Source: Geobacteraceae bacterium (GTDB lineage: Bacteria; Desulfobacterota; Desulfuromonadia; Geobacterales; Geobacteraceae). From it: a stretch of 61,334 nucleotides of DNA. Made by a program: the position numbers and the translations under genes. The notes below the pieces were generated by a model. That model did no database searches and had not been told where the DNA came from. It saw only the letters and a list, made by a program, of their open reading frames with translations. Location of the stretch: the NCBI GenBank assembly GCA_009773645.1, contig WSYB01000019.1, positions 1 to 61,334 of the forward strand, in the 5' to 3' direction. Below are positions 16,599-26,600 of the stretch, piece after piece (positions within the stretch are counted from its first letter, which is position 1; each line of letters starts with the position of its first letter).

Positions 16599-19283
16599 AT
16601 GGCAGAGAGAGAACTGGCAAAGGTTTACGAGCCGAAGGCCGTTGAAGAAAAGTGGTACGGGGAGTGGGAGGATAAGGGGTATTTTCACGCCGACGCTTCT
16701 TCGTCAAAGCCTCCCTACAGTATCGTCATCCCGCCGCCGAACATAACCGGCGTGCTCCATATGGGACATGCGCTGAACAATACCCTGCAGGACATCCTCT
16801 GCCGCTGGAAGCGGATGAGCGGTCATAATGTCCTCTGGATGCCGGGGACCGACCATGCCGGCATCGCCACGCAGAACGTGGTGGAGCGCCAGTTGGCCTC
16901 CGAAGGGAAGGACCGGCACGAGCTTGGACGTGACGCGTTCATCGAAAGGGTCTGGCAGTGGAAAGCGGAGTCGGGAGGGCAGATCATCGGCCAGTTGAAA
17001 AGGCTGGGAGCTTCGTGTGACTGGGAGCGGGAGCGCTTCACCATGGATGAAGGGCTTTCTAAAGCGGTACGCGAGGTCTTCGTCCGGCTCTACGGGGAAG
17101 GGCTCATCTATCGCGACAACCGGCTCATCAACTGGTGTCCCCGCTGTCATACGGCCCTCTCCGACATCGAGGTGGAGCACGAGGAGAAGGGTGGCCACCT
17201 CTGGCACCTGCGCTATCCGGTGGCAGACTCGAACCGCTATCTGGTGGTCGCCACCACCAGGCCGGAAACCATGCTCGGCGACACCGCCGTGGCCGTGAAC
17301 CCTGCGGACGAGCGTTACAGGGGTCTGGTCGGCGGCGAGGTGATCCTCCCCCTGGTGAACCGGCGGATACCGATTATTGCCGACGAGTATGTGGACATGG
17401 AGTTCGGCACCGGCGTAGTCAAGATAACGCCTGCCCATGACTTCAACGATTTTGAGGTGGGGAAGCGTCACAATCTCGATCTCATAAACATCTTCGACGA
17501 GTCGGGGGTGATAAACGCCGCCGGTCATCAGTACGAGGGGCTGGACAGGTTTGCCGCGCGCAAGACGATCGTTGTCGACCTGGAGGCGCAGGGCCTTCTG
17601 GAAAAGATCGAGGACCACCCCCTTGCCCTGGGTGGGTGCTACCGCTGCAAGACCGTCGTGGAGCCGTACCTCTCACTCCAGTGGTATGTGAAGGTAGGCC
17701 CCCTGGCAGAAAAGGCGCTGGCTGCGGTCAAGGAAGGGCGGACCAGGATCGTGCCGCAGCAGTGGGAAAATACCTACTACGAGTGGATGGAAAATATCCG
17801 TGACTGGTGCATATCCCGCCAGATATGGTGGGGGCACAGGATTCCCGCCTGGTTCTGCGACCACTGCGGAGAAGTTACCGTGGCGAAGGAAGACCCCACT
17901 GCCTGCGCAAAATGCGGCAGCGACGAGATCCGGCAGGAGACCGACGTGCTCGACACCTGGTTCTCATCGGCCCTCTGGCCCTTTTCCACCATGGGGTGGC
18001 CGGACAAGACCCCGGAGTTGGAAGCGTTTTACCCCACCTCGTGTCTCGTCACCGGCTTTGACATCCTCTTTTTCTGGGTGGCGCGCATGATGATGATGGG
18101 GCTCCACTTCATGGGGGAAGTCCCATTCAGGGACGTTTACATCCATGCGCTGGTGCGGGACGCCCAGGGGCAGAAGATGAGCAAGTCCAAGGGGAACGTC
18201 ATCGATCCCCTGACCGTTATCGACCAGTACGGCACCGACGCCTTTCGCTTCACCCTGGCAGCCTTCGCCGCCCAGGGGAGGGACATCAAGCTTGCGGAAG
18301 AGCGGATCGCCGGCTACCGCAACTTTGCCAACAAGATATGGAACGCCTCCCGTTTTGCCCTGATGAACCTGGAGGGGTTCGACCCCGACAGTGTCCGTGA
18401 GACGGAACTGGAGATTTCCAACGCCGACCGGTGGATACTGTTTCGCCTCAACGAGGCGTTGCGGGAGACGAACGAGGCGCTTGCCGCCTACCGGTTCAAC
18501 GATGCCGCCGGCGCACTCTACCGCTTCACCTGGAGCGAGTTCTGCGACTGGTATATTGAGCTGGTCAAGGATGACCTGTACCGCGGGGAGGAAGCGCGCA
18601 AGAAAACGGCACAGTACGTACTCTGGTTCGTCCTCGAATGCCTCCTGCGCCTGCTTCATCCCTTCATGCCGTTTATCACCGAGGAAATATGGCAGACCTT
18701 GCCCAAAAAGCGGGAAGCGGGAAGCGGGAAGCGGGAAGCGGAAAGCATCATGGTTGCTCCGTATCCTCAGCCAAGGAGTGAATGGGTGGCTTACCGCGAG
18801 GGGGCAACCGCTATGGAGCTGGTCATGGAGGTGATCAAGGGGATCCGCAACATCCGCGGCGAGATGGAGGTGGCTCCGAGCAAGGAGATCGCCGCAATTC
18901 TCGACTGCAAGTCGGCAAAGAGCCTCGACCTCCTGAAAAAAAACGAGGTTTATGTGATGAGTCTTGCCCGCCTCTCCGATCTTGCCATCGGCTGTGGTCT
19001 GGAGCGGCCGGAGGACGCGGCCCTTCAGGTAGCGGGAGATGTGGAGATCGTGGTTCCTCTGAAAGGACTCGTCAATGTGGAAGAAGAGGAAAAACGGCTT
19101 TTGAAGGAGATCGGGAAGATCGAAAAGGATATGGAGTTCCTGGGGAAAAAGCTGGAAAATCCCAGCTTCGTGGAACGTGCCCCTGCCGACGTGGTCGCCA
19201 AGGAGCGTGAGAAGCTGACGGAATTTGCGAACAAGAAGCGTCTTCTTGAGGATAGCTTGATAAAGATCAGAAGGCTTAAATAA
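16599..19283 (+). CDS. valS: valyl-tRNA synthetase
   Basis: This 894-residue class I synthetase charges tRNA-Val in the cytoplasm. It has PPPNITGVLHMGHALNNT (HIGH-type motif, about 43-60), the editing domain with TTRPETMLGDTAVAV, and the KMSKS loop KMSKSKGN (about 526-533). The anticodon-binding helical domain follows, with a C-terminal coiled-coil arm (EEEKRLLKEIGKIEKDMEFLG) that grips the tRNA. At about residues 704-716 the anticodon domain contains KREAGSGKREAES, encoded by a heptanucleotide repeat array; I infer this is a tolerated insertion. A heptad array also follows the stop. Confidence 0.97.
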   Translation: MAERELAKVYEPKAVEEKWYGEWEDKGYFHADASSSKPPYSIVIPPPNITGVLHMGHALNNTLQDILCRWKRMSGHNVLWMPGTDHAGIATQNVVERQLASEGKDRHELGRDAFIERVWQWKAESGGQIIGQLKRLGASCDWERERFTMDEGLSKAVREVFVRLYGEGLIYRDNRLINWCPRCHTALSDIEVEHEEKGGHLWHLRYPVADSNRYLVVATTRPETMLGDTAVAVNPADERYRGLVGGEVILPLVNRRIPIIADEYVDMEFGTGVVKITPAHDFNDFEVGKRHNLDLINIFDESGVINAAGHQYEGLDRFAARKTIVVDLEAQGLLEKIEDHPLALGGCYRCKTVVEPYLSLQWYVKVGPLAEKALAAVKEGRTRIVPQQWENTYYEWMENIRDWCISRQIWWGHRIPAWFCDHCGEVTVAKEDPTACAKCGSDEIRQETDVLDTWFSSALWPFSTMGWPDKTPELEAFYPTSCLVTGFDILFFWVARMMMMGLHFMGEVPFRDVYIHALVRDAQGQKMSKSKGNVIDPLTVIDQYGTDAFRFTLAAFAAQGRDIKLAEERIAGYRNFANKIWNASRFALMNLEGFDPDSVRETELEISNADRWILFRLNEALRETNEALAAYRFNDAAGALYRFTWSEFCDWYIELVKDDLYRGEEARKKTAQYVLWFVLECLLRLLHPFMPFITEEIWQTLPKKREAGSGKREAESIMVAPYPQPRSEWVAYREGATAMELVMEVIKGIRNIRGEMEVAPSKEIAAILDCKSAKSLDLLKKNEVYVMSLARLSDLAIGCGLERPEDAALQVAGDVEIVVPLKGLVNVEEEEKRLLKEIGKIEKDMEFLGKKLENPSFVERAPADVVAKEREKLTEFANKKRLLEDSLIKIRRLK
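18710..18744 (+). repeat. heptanucleotide array inside valS
   Basis: Four identical GCGGGAA units and a fifth, GCGGAAA, lie in frame within valS and encode a Lys/Arg/Glu/Gly/Ser-rich insert between the conserved ITEEIWQTLP motif and the next segment. Thirty-five bases of repeat plus flanking bases keep the reading frame. Confidence 0.8.
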
Positions 19284-19285
19284 AC

Positions 19286-19362
19286 GGTTCCAGGTTCTAC
19301 GTTCAAGGTTCAAGGTTATACACCGATAATAACATAGAACGTAGAACGTAGAACGTAGAACG
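19286..19362. repeat. opposed heptanucleotide arms between valS and pilD
   Basis: Five units of GGTTCNA type (19286-19320) face four perfect TAGAACG units (19335-19362), which are their approximate inverse. The two arms can form a long imperfect hairpin around a 14-nt loop. The right arm ends 6 nt before the pilD start and overlaps its leader. Confidence 0.75.
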
Positions 19363-19368
19363 GTTCTC

Positions 19369-20157
19369 ATGTCCCAGTCGGTCATATTCCACATATTCGC
19401 CTTCATCCTCGGCGCGGTGGTCGGATCGTTCCTCAATGTCTGCATCTGCCGGCTCCCCCGGAAGGAATCGGTGGCTTACCCCCCTTCCCGCTGCCCCTGC
19501 TGCGGTTACCGGATCCCCTTTTACGACAACATACCGATAGTCAGCTACCTGTTCCTTGGCGGGCGATGCCGCTCCTGCCAAGCCCGGATATCTCTCCAGT
19601 ACCCCCTCGTGGAGCTTGTAAATGCCCTGTTGACCCTGTTCCTGTTCATGAAGTTCGGCGTTTCCCTCACATTCCTCGTCCTTTTCGTGTTCTGCTCGGC
19701 CCTGGTGACGATAACCGTCATCGATCTGGAACATCAGATCATCCCTGATGTCATAAGCATTCCCGGCATTGTCGTCGGCTTTATTGCCGCGTTTTTTCTT
19801 CCATTGCTCGGATGGCGGGACTCCCTGATCGGTATTCTGGTCGGTGGCGGCAGCCTCCTACTGGTCGCGTACGGTTATCAGCTCCTGGCCAAAAAAGAGG
19901 GGATGGGTGGTGGTGATATCAAGCTCCTTGCCATGATGGGGGCCTTCCTTGGCTGGCGGGCGGTCCCGTTCATTATCTTCACCGCTTCCCTGATCGGCTC
20001 GATCATCGGCATTGCTTTCATGCTGGCGCAGAAGAAGGATTCCAAGCTGGCCATTCCTTTCGGCCCCTTTCTCGCCTTCGGGGCAATTCTGTACATCTTT
20101 TTCGGCAGAGAGATAATCCATTGGTATTTCAACCTTGGAGGGGGCGGCAGGGGATGA
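19369..20157 (+). CDS. pilD: type IV prepilin peptidase/N-methyltransferase
   Basis: This 262-residue, polytopic inner-membrane aspartic protease cleaves the short leader of prepilins before the conserved Phe and N-methylates it. The cytoplasmic N-terminal domain has the paired CxxC motifs (CPCC at about 42-45, CRSC at about 65-68) that mark methyltransferase-competent enzymes. The two catalytic Asp are in VIDLEHQIIPD and GGGDIKLLAMMGA. Its substrates are presumably the minor prepilins encoded at 28.5-31.1 kb and a major pilin outside the window. Its stop overlaps the pilS start (ATGA). Confidence 0.95.
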   Translation: MSQSVIFHIFAFILGAVVGSFLNVCICRLPRKESVAYPPSRCPCCGYRIPFYDNIPIVSYLFLGGRCRSCQARISLQYPLVELVNALLTLFLFMKFGVSLTFLVLFVFCSALVTITVIDLEHQIIPDVISIPGIVVGFIAAFFLPLLGWRDSLIGILVGGGSLLLVAYGYQLLAKKEGMGGGDIKLLAMMGAFLGWRAVPFIIFTASLIGSIIGIAFMLAQKKDSKLAIPFGPFLAFGAILYIFFGREIIHWYFNLGGGGRG

Positions 20158-21755
20158 CGGCTTCGTTTCGATTCAGCCTTACTTTTGCAATCCTTTCCTC
20201 CCTCGCCGGCCTGCTTGTCCTCACCTGGGTTCTGTTCAGCCTCATATCGTTCAAAACCGCCGAAAATGATCTCTTTTCCCAGAAAAATGAGGAGGGGCGG
20301 GTTCTTCTTGCCTCGTTTATCAGTATCCTTCCCTCACCGTTAACCGATCCGGGGACAGGGTCGGCAGCTGCCGGATTTGCCGGCAAGCTTGCTCAGGAGC
20401 ACGATTTTGCCGGTCTTCTGGTCGTGGACGCAAAAGGTGGGAAGGTTTTCGCACGTTCCGACGACAGAGGCGCTGACACCAAGCTCCTGGAAACCCTGAA
20501 AAAGGGGACGGAGTCGCACTCATTCTCCGGTAACGGCCGGTTTGTCTCAAGATATGCGCCGATCTTTGATGCCGGCAGGATTGCCGGTGCTTCCCGTCTT
20601 TCTCTCTCGCTCGGCAGTGAATTCGAGAAGCTTGCGAGATCGCGGCGGATGTTCCTTGCCTATTTTATCCTCGATTTTCTCCTCCTCTTCGGGCTCGGCT
20701 CTTTTCTTCTTTCCCGGATCGTGGTGGTCCCGATCAGAAAGCTCCTTGCTGCTACCGAACGGATTGCCGCCGGCGATTACGGCCAGACGGTACATGTGCC
20801 GGGAAGCGCCGACGTGGCTGAACTGGCCGAAGCGTTCAATAAGATGGTCACCGCGTTGCAGGCAAAGCGGGAAGAGGTGGAGTCCCATGTAAAATCCCTG
20901 GAAACTGCCAATGCCGACCTGCATGCGGCCAGGGAAGAGACCATCCGTTCTGAAAAAATGGCGTCGGTCGGTCTTCTGGCCGCCGGGATGGCCCATGAGG
21001 TCGGCACGCCGCTTGCCGCTATTATGGGATACGCCGGCATTCTGCGTGAAGAGTTGCATGAAGATCCGGTCAGAGGCGACTATCTGCGCCGCATCGAGGA
21101 TGAATCCTGCCGGATTGACCGCATTGTCCGCGGGCTTCTGGACTATGCCCGTCCTTCCAAAGCGGAATGTGAGAACGTGGATATCGGCGTACTTCTGAAG
21201 GACACCCTTGACCTCCTTGCCGGACAGGGCGCCTTTAAACGGGTGGAAACCATACTATCCCCGGAGGATGGCCTGCCGCCGGTATACGCCGACCGGCATC
21301 AGTTGCAGCAGGTGCTGATAAATCTTCTGATCAATGCCAGGGATGCCATGCCGGACGGAGGAAGGCTCGGTATGAAGGCTTCTGCGGGTGAGCTTGAAAT
21401 ACCCCCCGTCAGGTTCCCTGCCTTGCCCAACGGCCGGGTCATGGGGCGCCGCAAGGAAGATTTCCACGGTGTCTTTCGTGCTTCCTTTCCCGACGGCGAT
21501 GCATCCCGCTGGGTAAAAATTGAAATCAGTGACAGTGGGGTGGGGATCGCGGCAGAAAATCTGGGGAATATTTTCGATCCCTTTTTTACCACCAAGGAGC
21601 CGGGGAAGGGGACCGGCCTGGGGTTGGCCATCTGCGCCAGGATCGTAGATTCCTTTGGCGGCAGGATCATTGCGGAGAGCGAGGCGGGGAAGGGGACCAC
21701 GTTTGTCGTTCTGCTGCCGACAGCAGTGGGTCGTGGCGCTGGGGGGGGGACATGA
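20154..21755 (+). CDS. pilS: membrane sensor histidine kinase of the pilus locus
   Basis: The protein has 533 residues from the ATG at 20154, which overlaps the pilD stop. It has an N-terminal membrane segment, an extracytoplasmic sensor region, a second membrane segment at about 160-185, a HAMP linker (ATERIAAGDYGQTV), a coiled coil, then HisKA with phospho-acceptor His281 (MAHEVGTPLAAIMGYAGIL). A HATPase domain follows, with the N box INARDAMPDGG, the G1 box DSGVGI and the G2 box GKGTGLGL. NtrB-type kinases of this layout phosphorylate the sigma-54 activator encoded next. The four-base overlap with pilR implies coupled translation. Confidence 0.92.
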   Translation: MTASFRFSLTFAILSSLAGLLVLTWVLFSLISFKTAENDLFSQKNEEGRVLLASFISILPSPLTDPGTGSAAAGFAGKLAQEHDFAGLLVVDAKGGKVFARSDDRGADTKLLETLKKGTESHSFSGNGRFVSRYAPIFDAGRIAGASRLSLSLGSEFEKLARSRRMFLAYFILDFLLLFGLGSFLLSRIVVVPIRKLLAATERIAAGDYGQTVHVPGSADVAELAEAFNKMVTALQAKREEVESHVKSLETANADLHAAREETIRSEKMASVGLLAAGMAHEVGTPLAAIMGYAGILREELHEDPVRGDYLRRIEDESCRIDRIVRGLLDYARPSKAECENVDIGVLLKDTLDLLAGQGAFKRVETILSPEDGLPPVYADRHQLQQVLINLLINARDAMPDGGRLGMKASAGELEIPPVRFPALPNGRVMGRRKEDFHGVFRASFPDGDASRWVKIEISDSGVGIAAENLGNIFDPFFTTKEPGKGTGLGLAICARIVDSFGGRIIAESEAGKGTTFVVLLPTAVGRGAGGGT

Positions 21756-23134
21756 ACCGGAAACCGGGCGAAAAACAGCGGATACTGGTGGTGGATGACG
21801 AGGAAAATCTGCGCCATATGCTCCAGCTTATGCTCCAGAAGCAGGGATACCTGGTCGATCAGGCGGCCCATGGAGCTGCGGCGCTTCAGATGGCTTCGCA
21901 GGGGAGTTACGACTTCATCCTGTGCGATATACAAATGCCGGTCATGGACGGCGCCGACTTTCTGAAGGAGGCGGTTGCCGCCGGCACAAGCGGCACTATC
22001 ATAATGATGTCGGCCTACGGCACCGTGGATACCGCCATCGAATGCATGAAGCTCGGGGCCTACGACTATATATCCAAACCCTTCAAAAGTGATGAGATAG
22101 CCCTGGTCCTGAAAAAGGCGGAAGAACGGGAGCGTTTGAAGAGCGAGAACAGGCGCCTTAAAGATGAGATCGGCAAAGAGTACTCATTTGCCAGCATCAT
22201 CAGCAAGAACCCGCGCATGCAGGAGATATTCTCCCTCGTCAGGAAGGTCTGCGACTTCAAGACAACGGTGCTGGTCCTGGGGGAATCGGGTACCGGCAAG
22301 GAGCTCGTGGCCCGCGCGATTCATTATAACAGCAGGCGCAAAAACGCGCCCTTTGTGGCGGTGAACTGCGGCGCCATACCGGAAAACCTGCTTGAGTCCG
22401 AGCTGTTCGGTCATGTGAGGGGAGCCTTCACCGACGCGTCCGCAGACAAGGCCGGGCTGTTCGAACAGGCCGATGGCGGCACCCTCCTGCTCGATGAGAT
22501 CGGGGAACTGCCCCTTCCGCTCCAGGTCAAACTGCTGCGTGTTTTGCAGGAGGAGGAGATCCGCCGGGTAGGGGCGTCTGCTTCGAAAAAGGTTGACGTG
22601 AGGGTTATTTCCGCCACATCGAAGGATCTGGAGCTGGAGGTTGCCGGGGCCCGGTTCAGGGAAGACCTCTATTTCAGGCTCAATGTGTTCAGCATTAACC
22701 TTCCGCCGCTGCGCGAGAGGATGGAGGACATCCCGCTCCTGGTTACCCATTTTCTGGGGAAATATGATGAAAAGTACGACAAACGAGTGGTCCGGTGCGC
22801 ACCGGATGCCCTGAAGGCCCTGATGAATTACCGATGGCCCGGCAATATCCGGGAATTGGAGAACTGCATTGAAAGGGGTATGGTCCTGTGTGAAGGGGAG
22901 ACCATGGAGCTGGGGTGTCTGCCGGAAAAGCTGCGGGGAGCGGCGACCGGCGACCGGGGACCCGTCGTCCCGCCTGATTCCCTTTCACTGAAGCTGGCGG
23001 AGGAATTACTGGAAAAGGACTTTATCCGGCGGGCGCTGGAAAAGACCGGCGGCAACAGGACCCATGCGGCAAGGCTTCTGGAGATAAGCCATCGGGCGCT
23101 TTTGTACAAATTGAAGGATTACGGGATGGAGTAG
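21752..23134 (+). CDS. pilR: sigma-54-dependent response regulator of the pilus locus
   Basis: The 460-residue protein is a full NtrC-family activator. It has a receiver domain with phospho-Asp59 (LCDIQMP), then an AAA+ domain with Walker A GESGTGKELVARAIHYNS, the sigma-54-contacting GAFTDA loop (about 228-233), Walker B GGTLLLDEIGEL and the arginine-finger region. A C-terminal Fis-type helix-turn-helix (GGNRTHAARLLEISHRALLYKL) follows. It should open sigma-54 promoters when phosphorylated by PilS; one candidate target lies about 155 bp downstream, ahead of the pilY1 operon. The linker before the HTH contains a three-unit heptad array. Confidence 0.94.
   Translation: MNRKPGEKQRILVVDDEENLRHMLQLMLQKQGYLVDQAAHGAAALQMASQGSYDFILCDIQMPVMDGADFLKEAVAAGTSGTIIMMSAYGTVDTAIECMKLGAYDYISKPFKSDEIALVLKKAEERERLKSENRRLKDEIGKEYSFASIISKNPRMQEIFSLVRKVCDFKTTVLVLGESGTGKELVARAIHYNSRRKNAPFVAVNCGAIPENLLESELFGHVRGAFTDASADKAGLFEQADGGTLLLDEIGELPLPLQVKLLRVLQEEEIRRVGASASKKVDVRVISATSKDLELEVAGARFREDLYFRLNVFSINLPPLRERMEDIPLLVTHFLGKYDEKYDKRVVRCAPDALKALMNYRWPGNIRELENCIERGMVLCEGETMELGCLPEKLRGAATGDRGPVVPPDSLSLKLAEELLEKDFIRRALEKTGGNRTHAARLLEISHRALLYKLKDYGME
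22942..22962 (+). repeat. short heptanucleotide array inside pilR
   Basis: GGCGACC twice and GGGGACC once, within the linker between the AAA+ and Fis domains. It encodes part of a Gly/Asp/Pro-rich stretch. Confidence 0.55.
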
Positions 23135-23191
23135 CCATAGTTCCTGTGCATCATAGTTGACGGTCGGGACTTCAAAACGTTGAAAAGTTTT

Positions 23192-23236
23192 AAGACAAGC
23201 TATGCAATAATTGCATAGCTTTTTTATTTTTGTCTT
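23192..23236. terminator. intrinsic terminator after pilR
   Basis: AAGCTATGCAA and TTGCATAGCTT form a perfect 11-bp stem with a 3-nt loop, followed by TTTTTTATTTTT. Outer AAGACA/TGTCTT arms extend the symmetry past the T-run. Confidence 0.85.
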
Positions 23237-23289
23237 TGGGTGGTATAAAAATGTTAAGAGTTTTCAACACGTTATCTTGCGACAGGAAA

Positions 23290-23305
23290 TGGCATCGGTT
23301 TTGCT
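23290..23305 (+). promoter_or_regulatory. sigma-54 (-24/-12) promoter
   Basis: TGGCAT, five bases, TTGCT matches the TGGCAC-N5-TTGCW consensus with the essential GG and GC ten bases apart. It lies about 80 nt ahead of the small secreted-protein gene that starts the pilY1 operon, and just downstream of pilR, an activator for this sigma factor. Confidence 0.75.
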
Positions 23306-23386
23306 CTAAACTTTCCAGGCGCTTTCCCGATGAATATTACTTAGGGCGCTTGGCACAATATCGATAGTGTTAGTAGGAGGAAGGTC

Positions 23387-23686
23387 GTGAAAAAATTAAC
23401 GCTTATTCTTTTGGGATTACACCTTTTCTGGGCGCTCGGGACATCGACCGTTGAAGCATCGGAAAACAGGATGACGCGCGGCTTTTTCGGCGGAGTGAAA
23501 AATTCCCGGATGCTGGTGACCACACCAAGCGGCGGCAAGGAATACTTTGGCGTAACCGGTGAGACGAAATTCGTTAATCCTGGAAGGCCGGGCGATATTT
23601 CCAGGCTACCCCGCCACTCCGTCGTGCAGGTAATCTGGAAGGACGGTGTAGCTCTGCAGATCGTGGTGGTGGAGGTGCCGAGATGA
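23387..23686 (+). CDS. small secreted protein at the head of the pilY1 operon
   Basis: The 99-residue protein has a signal peptide (LTLILLGLHLFWALGTSTVEA). The mature region of about 75 residues is beta-rich and basic (TPSGGKEYFGVTGETKFVNPG...). I do not recognise a family; the mature part resembles short SH3-like domains. It follows the sigma-54 promoter and overlaps the start of the pilY1 gene by 4 nt, so it is co-expressed with the adhesin and minor pilins and probably supports them in the periplasm. Confidence 0.65.
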   Translation: MKKLTLILLGLHLFWALGTSTVEASENRMTRGFFGGVKNSRMLVTTPSGGKEYFGVTGETKFVNPGRPGDISRLPRHSVVQVIWKDGVALQIVVVEVPR

Positions 23687-26600
23687 AAAAGCTATTACCC
23701 CTTTTTATGGCGGGCATCTTTCTGCTGATCGTAACAACCGCCGCCTTCGCCGCCCCGACAGTCTCTTCGACCAATCCGGTGAACGGCGCAACAGAAGTCG
23801 CCGTTGCCACCGTCATTACCATCGTCTTCAGCGAGGACATGGACCCGACGACCATAAATGACACCAACATTCTCCTCCTGAAAGGGGGGAATCAGGTGAG
23901 CGGCACGGTAACGTACGATGCCGCAACCCGTACCGCGACCTTCACCCCGGCTAGCCCACTAGAGACGAGCACAACATATAAGGGGAGAACCAAAAGGTTT
24001 GTAAAAAATGTTTTCGGGACGCAGATGGACAACAGATATGACTGGACTTTTGAAACCGCCGCGGCAATGTCGGGGGACACCACCCCCCCCACGGTGACTT
24101 TTACCGATCCCGTGAGCGGAGCAACCAACGTTCCCATCAACAGCATCATTACCGCCACCTTCAGCGAACCGATGGACGCCGCAACCATAACCTCTGCGAC
24201 CTTTACCTTAAACGGCGGCGTAACCGGTGCCGTCACCTATAATGCGGCGTCCAATGAAGCAGTTTTCACCCCATCGGTCAACCTGTCCAGCAACACTACC
24301 TATACCGCTACTATCACCACGGGGGTAAAGGACCTTGCCGGAAACGCGATGGCTCAAACGAAAACCTGGAGTTTCACCACAGCCAACACGGATACCACCC
24401 CTCCTACGGTAACCTTCACCAATCCGGTGAATGGGGCAACCGGCATCGCCGTCAGCAGTACCGTTACCGCCACGTTCAGCGAAGCGATGGATGCCGCTAC
24501 CATCACTTCTGCGACCTTTACTCTCAGCAACGGCGTAACCGGCACGGTGGCCTATGATGCGGCAACAAATATTGCCACATTCACTCCATCGGCGGCGCTT
24601 GCCAACAGCACCACCTATACCGCCACCATTACTACGGGGGAGAAGGACCTTGCCGGCAACGCCATGGCGGCTGCCAAGACCTGGAGCTTCACCACAGTTG
24701 CGGCCGCCGCCCAGGCCCCGCTCACCAATTATTGCCAGCAACCGGCGTTCGTGGCGTCCGGGGCCAACACCCTTATGCCGAACGTCCTCCTTATGATCGA
24801 CAACTCCGGGAGCATGAACGAATTCGCCTACAAAGAATCGGTAGATCAGGGCTGGTATTACGGCTATGACCTCGCGAAAGACTATTACGGCTACTTCGAT
24901 TCCGGCAAGATGTATAAGTATACCTCTACCTCCGGCGGGTTTTTCGAGATCGACACCACCAAGACTCTGGACAAGGCCGGTTTCTGGTCGGGCAATTTCC
25001 TGAACTGGCTCACCATGAGGAGGGTCGATGTGGTGAGGAAGGTGCTGGTAGGCGGTAAAACCCAGCCCCGGTCGGCAAGCACCGCCAACTATCTCATCGG
25101 CATGGAAAACCCCGACCGGGACACGAATAAAAAGTACAATAACGTAAATTACATAATCGATAACGGACAGATAACGGTCCAGTCGTCGGGGACAACCTAT
25201 AACATAAAGGTCTATGTGGGGAATAATCCGCCTGATGAAGGGCTTATCATCAAAATGTCGGACCGGATCAGATTCGGCATCATGTTTTTCAACGGCGGCT
25301 ACCGGTTTGAAAACAGCATGAACAGTACCAAGGACGGTGGTTATGTAGCCGTGGACCTGGGGTCAACGGGTACCAACCTCATCACCCAGGTGGAAAACAC
25401 CGACCCCACCACCTGGACCCCGCTGGCCGAGACCCTCTATGAGGCGACCAGGTATTTCCAGGCGACCACGAGCGCCTATAACGGCGGGACCTATTCGGGG
25501 AAAGACCCGATCCAGTACAAATGCCAGAAAAACTTCGTGCTGATCCTGACCGACGGCGAGTCAACAAAGGACCAGAACATCCCCGGCACAGCCTTTTCCG
25601 GCTCCGGTCTTGTAACGGACCCCTACGGCTTTGACGTGAAGACGTACATGGACAAGATCGCAACGAATGAAGGGGCCACAAGCCAGTGGAATATCAATCC
25701 CAACGGCAACTCAAAGGGGTCTTACTATCTGGAAGGGGTTGCCTATTACGCCCATTCCACTGATTCCAGGAGCAGCACCGTCGGCAAATCCGATATCCCG
25801 GGAAAGCAGAACCTGACCATTTACACCGTTTTTGCCTTTGACGATTCCGTAATCGGCCGCGATATCCTGAAGAAGGCGGCAAAATATGGCGGATTTGAGG
25901 ACAAGAACAGCAATGACAAACCGGACCTCGCCTCCGAATGGGACAAAAACGGTAATGGTGACCCGGATACCTACTTTGATGCGCAGGACGGGGGTGCGCT
26001 CGGGCCGGCGATCAAAAGTGCTCTGGATGACATCCTGGCCCGCGTCTCTTCGGGAACGGCGGCCTCCATCCTCAGCAACAGCGAGGGGAGCGGCGCAAAT
26101 ATCCTCCAGGCGGTATTTTACCCCAAGAAATACTTTGCAGGCAGCACCGAAGCAAGCTGGGTGGGGGAGATGCAGAACCTCTGGTACTACATCGATCCCA
26201 AAATCGACAGAAGCACGGTACGGGAGGATTCGGATTATTCCGGGACAGGCGCACATACTCTTAATCTCAAAAAGGACTACGTTGCAGATTTCTATTTTGA
26301 CACCGACCAGACCCTGGTGAAATTATCCGAGGACACCGACGGGAACGGCACCGGGGACGTGGACAAGGGAACGGTTTCGCCGGACGATGTGAAGAGCATC
26401 TGGAGGGCTGGTAATAATTTATGGGCCAAAACAGCGGCCGCAAGGAAGATTTTTACGACGATCAACGGCACGTCACTGCTCGTCAATAATTTTGACGTCG
26501 CCAATAGAACGACCCTCGCCCCCTATCTCCAGGCGGCCAACGATGTTGAATCGGAAAATGTTATCAACTATGTGCGCGGCGTCGACCAGCCCGCCTATCG

